Below the pieces are notes generated by a model that was not told the origin of the DNA, made no database searches, and saw nothing but the letters and a program-made list of their open reading frames with translations. The translations under genes and the position numbers were made by a program. From a virus, in the IMG/VR virus record IMGVR_UViG_3300022187_000041, positions 1 through 51,200 of that record: a stretch of 51,200 bases of DNA; one strand, given 5' to 3'. This document shows positions 50,517-51,200 of this stretch, in pieces (the first letter of the stretch is position 1; every line of letters starts with the position of its first letter).

Positions 50517-51200
50517 GTGGCAGGTTATGTAAGACAATCTACAGCAGACATCATCCCCACCGCTACAGTTCGTGCGGCCCCAATTAACGCAGAGTATAAC
50601 GCACTCCGTGATGCTTTTGCTGCATCTGGTGGTCATAAACACGATGGTACTTCAGGTGAAGGTGAGTATGTTCCTCTTATTGCAGACTTGGATGCTCTCA
50701 ATAAAGTAGTAATTGATACAACAAACAATCGTGTAGGTGTATTCGTAGAGGTAAGCGCTGCTGCTGTTGAGCAGATACGCATACAAGATGGTGTTATTGT
50801 TCCTGTCACAGATAACGACATCGACTTAGGTACATCTTCATTAGAGTTTAAAGATCTGTACTTAGATGGTACTGCTTACATTGATACACTAGCAGTCCAC
50901 GAATCTGCTACCATCACATCAAACTTTTCAGTAAACGGTAATACTACTCTTGGTAATGCTGCATCTGACACCGTTACATTTACTGCAGACATTGCTTCTG
51001 CTATGCTTCCTTCTGCTGACAATACGCATGACTTAGGTGCTGTAGGCTCTGAGTGGCGCAACTTGTATATTGATGGTACAGCTAACATTGACGCACTTAT
51101 AGCTGACACTGCAACAATAAGCGCAGGTACAATTGATAATACAGTTATTGGGGGTAGTACAGCAGTCGCAGGTAGCTTTAGTACTATTAATTCCTCAGGT
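50517..51200 (+). CDS. Tail fibre, N-terminal part (3' partial)
   Basis: The frame opens with GTG at 50517 and runs 228 codons to the window edge. AGYVRQSTADIIPTATVRAA and FAASGGHKHDGTSGEGEYV form the N-terminal attachment domain, then repeats such as DLGTSSLEFKDLYLDGTAYI and DLGAVGSEWRNLYIDGTANI. This is the usual pattern of marine podovirus fibres that attach to the nozzle. It may be the same gene whose end opens the window. Confidence 0.82.
   Translation, partial: MAGYVRQSTADIIPTATVRAAPINAEYNALRDAFAASGGHKHDGTSGEGEYVPLIADLDALNKVVIDTTNNRVGVFVEVSAAAVEQIRIQDGVIVPVTDNDIDLGTSSLEFKDLYLDGTAYIDTLAVHESATITSNFSVNGNTTLGNAASDTVTFTADIASAMLPSADNTHDLGAVGSEWRNLYIDGTANIDALIADTATISAGTIDNTVIGGSTAVAGSFSTINSSG

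Noticed and set aside
1-51200. CRISPR arrays, rRNA, insertion sequences
   Set aside because: No regularly spaced identical repeats with unique spacers, no rRNA-like blocks and no transposase gene were seen on reading.

Overview
The window looks like most of the genome of a tailed podovirus infecting a marine alphaproteobacterium, related to the HMO-2011-type phages of SAR116 and Roseobacter-group hosts. The main reasons are a family A DNA polymerase carrying a DnaJ-type zinc finger, separate primase and DnaB-like helicase genes, a T7-like endonuclease I, a class II ribonucleotide reductase, ThyX, and the order terminase, portal, scaffold, capsid, adaptor, nozzle, fibre. I see no single-subunit RNA polymerase gene. 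I do see sigma70-like promoters (TTGACA, 17 bp, TATAAT-like) on both strands, so transcription probably relies on the host polymerase. A DUF1127 gene, a family typical of alphaproteobacteria, supports the host guess. All taxonomy here is inference from gene content.

Layout: (1) 1-17.5 kb, plus strand: the 3' part of a long repetitive tail fibre with an S74 chaperone domain, small genes, a 1316-aa protein with about twenty 22-residue repeats, a protein with two peptidoglycan-binding domains, further virion-type proteins, a glucosaminidase-type muramidase and a 1222-aa protein, ending at a strong terminator. (2) 17.5-34.6 kb, minus strand: one compact early/replication block read leftward. It holds small early proteins, a candidate glycosylase-fold protein, a cytosine-5 methyltransferase, integrase, primase, a GIY-YIG-type protein, ThyX, helicase, polymerase, a candidate SSB, a RecB-like exonuclease, endonuclease I, DUF3310, MazG and a broken class II RNR. 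The last gene is a small helical protein that may belong to the Acb2/Tad1 anti-CBASS/anti-Thoeris family. (3) 34.6-35.9 kb: a 1.3-kb divergent regulatory region without convincing genes, rich in direct repeats, palindromes and G-runs, with a good rightward promoter. (4) 35.9-51.2 kb, plus strand: small conserved phage genes, then terminase, portal, scaffold, a capsid gene behind a 230-nt structured leader, a head protein, adaptor, nozzle and the 5' part of a tail fibre gene.

The right end breaks off early in a fibre gene and the left end starts inside one, so the window probably joins up on a circular or circularly permuted map with a little sequence missing between.

How it fits together: early leftward genes probably remodel the host and make nucleotides (RNR, ThyX, MazG) and copy DNA (primase, helicase, polymerase, nucleases). 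The rightward operons package DNA, build the capsid and tail, and supply candidate ejected proteins and muramidase. An integrase gives a lysogeny option, although no repressor is recognisable. The points most worth a second look are the Acb2/Tad1-like gene, the 25-nt deletion that frameshifts the RNR, the structured capsid leader sharing a 17-nt motif with the scaffold gene, the exact 22-residue repeat array, and the helically phased AGTTAAG repeats.
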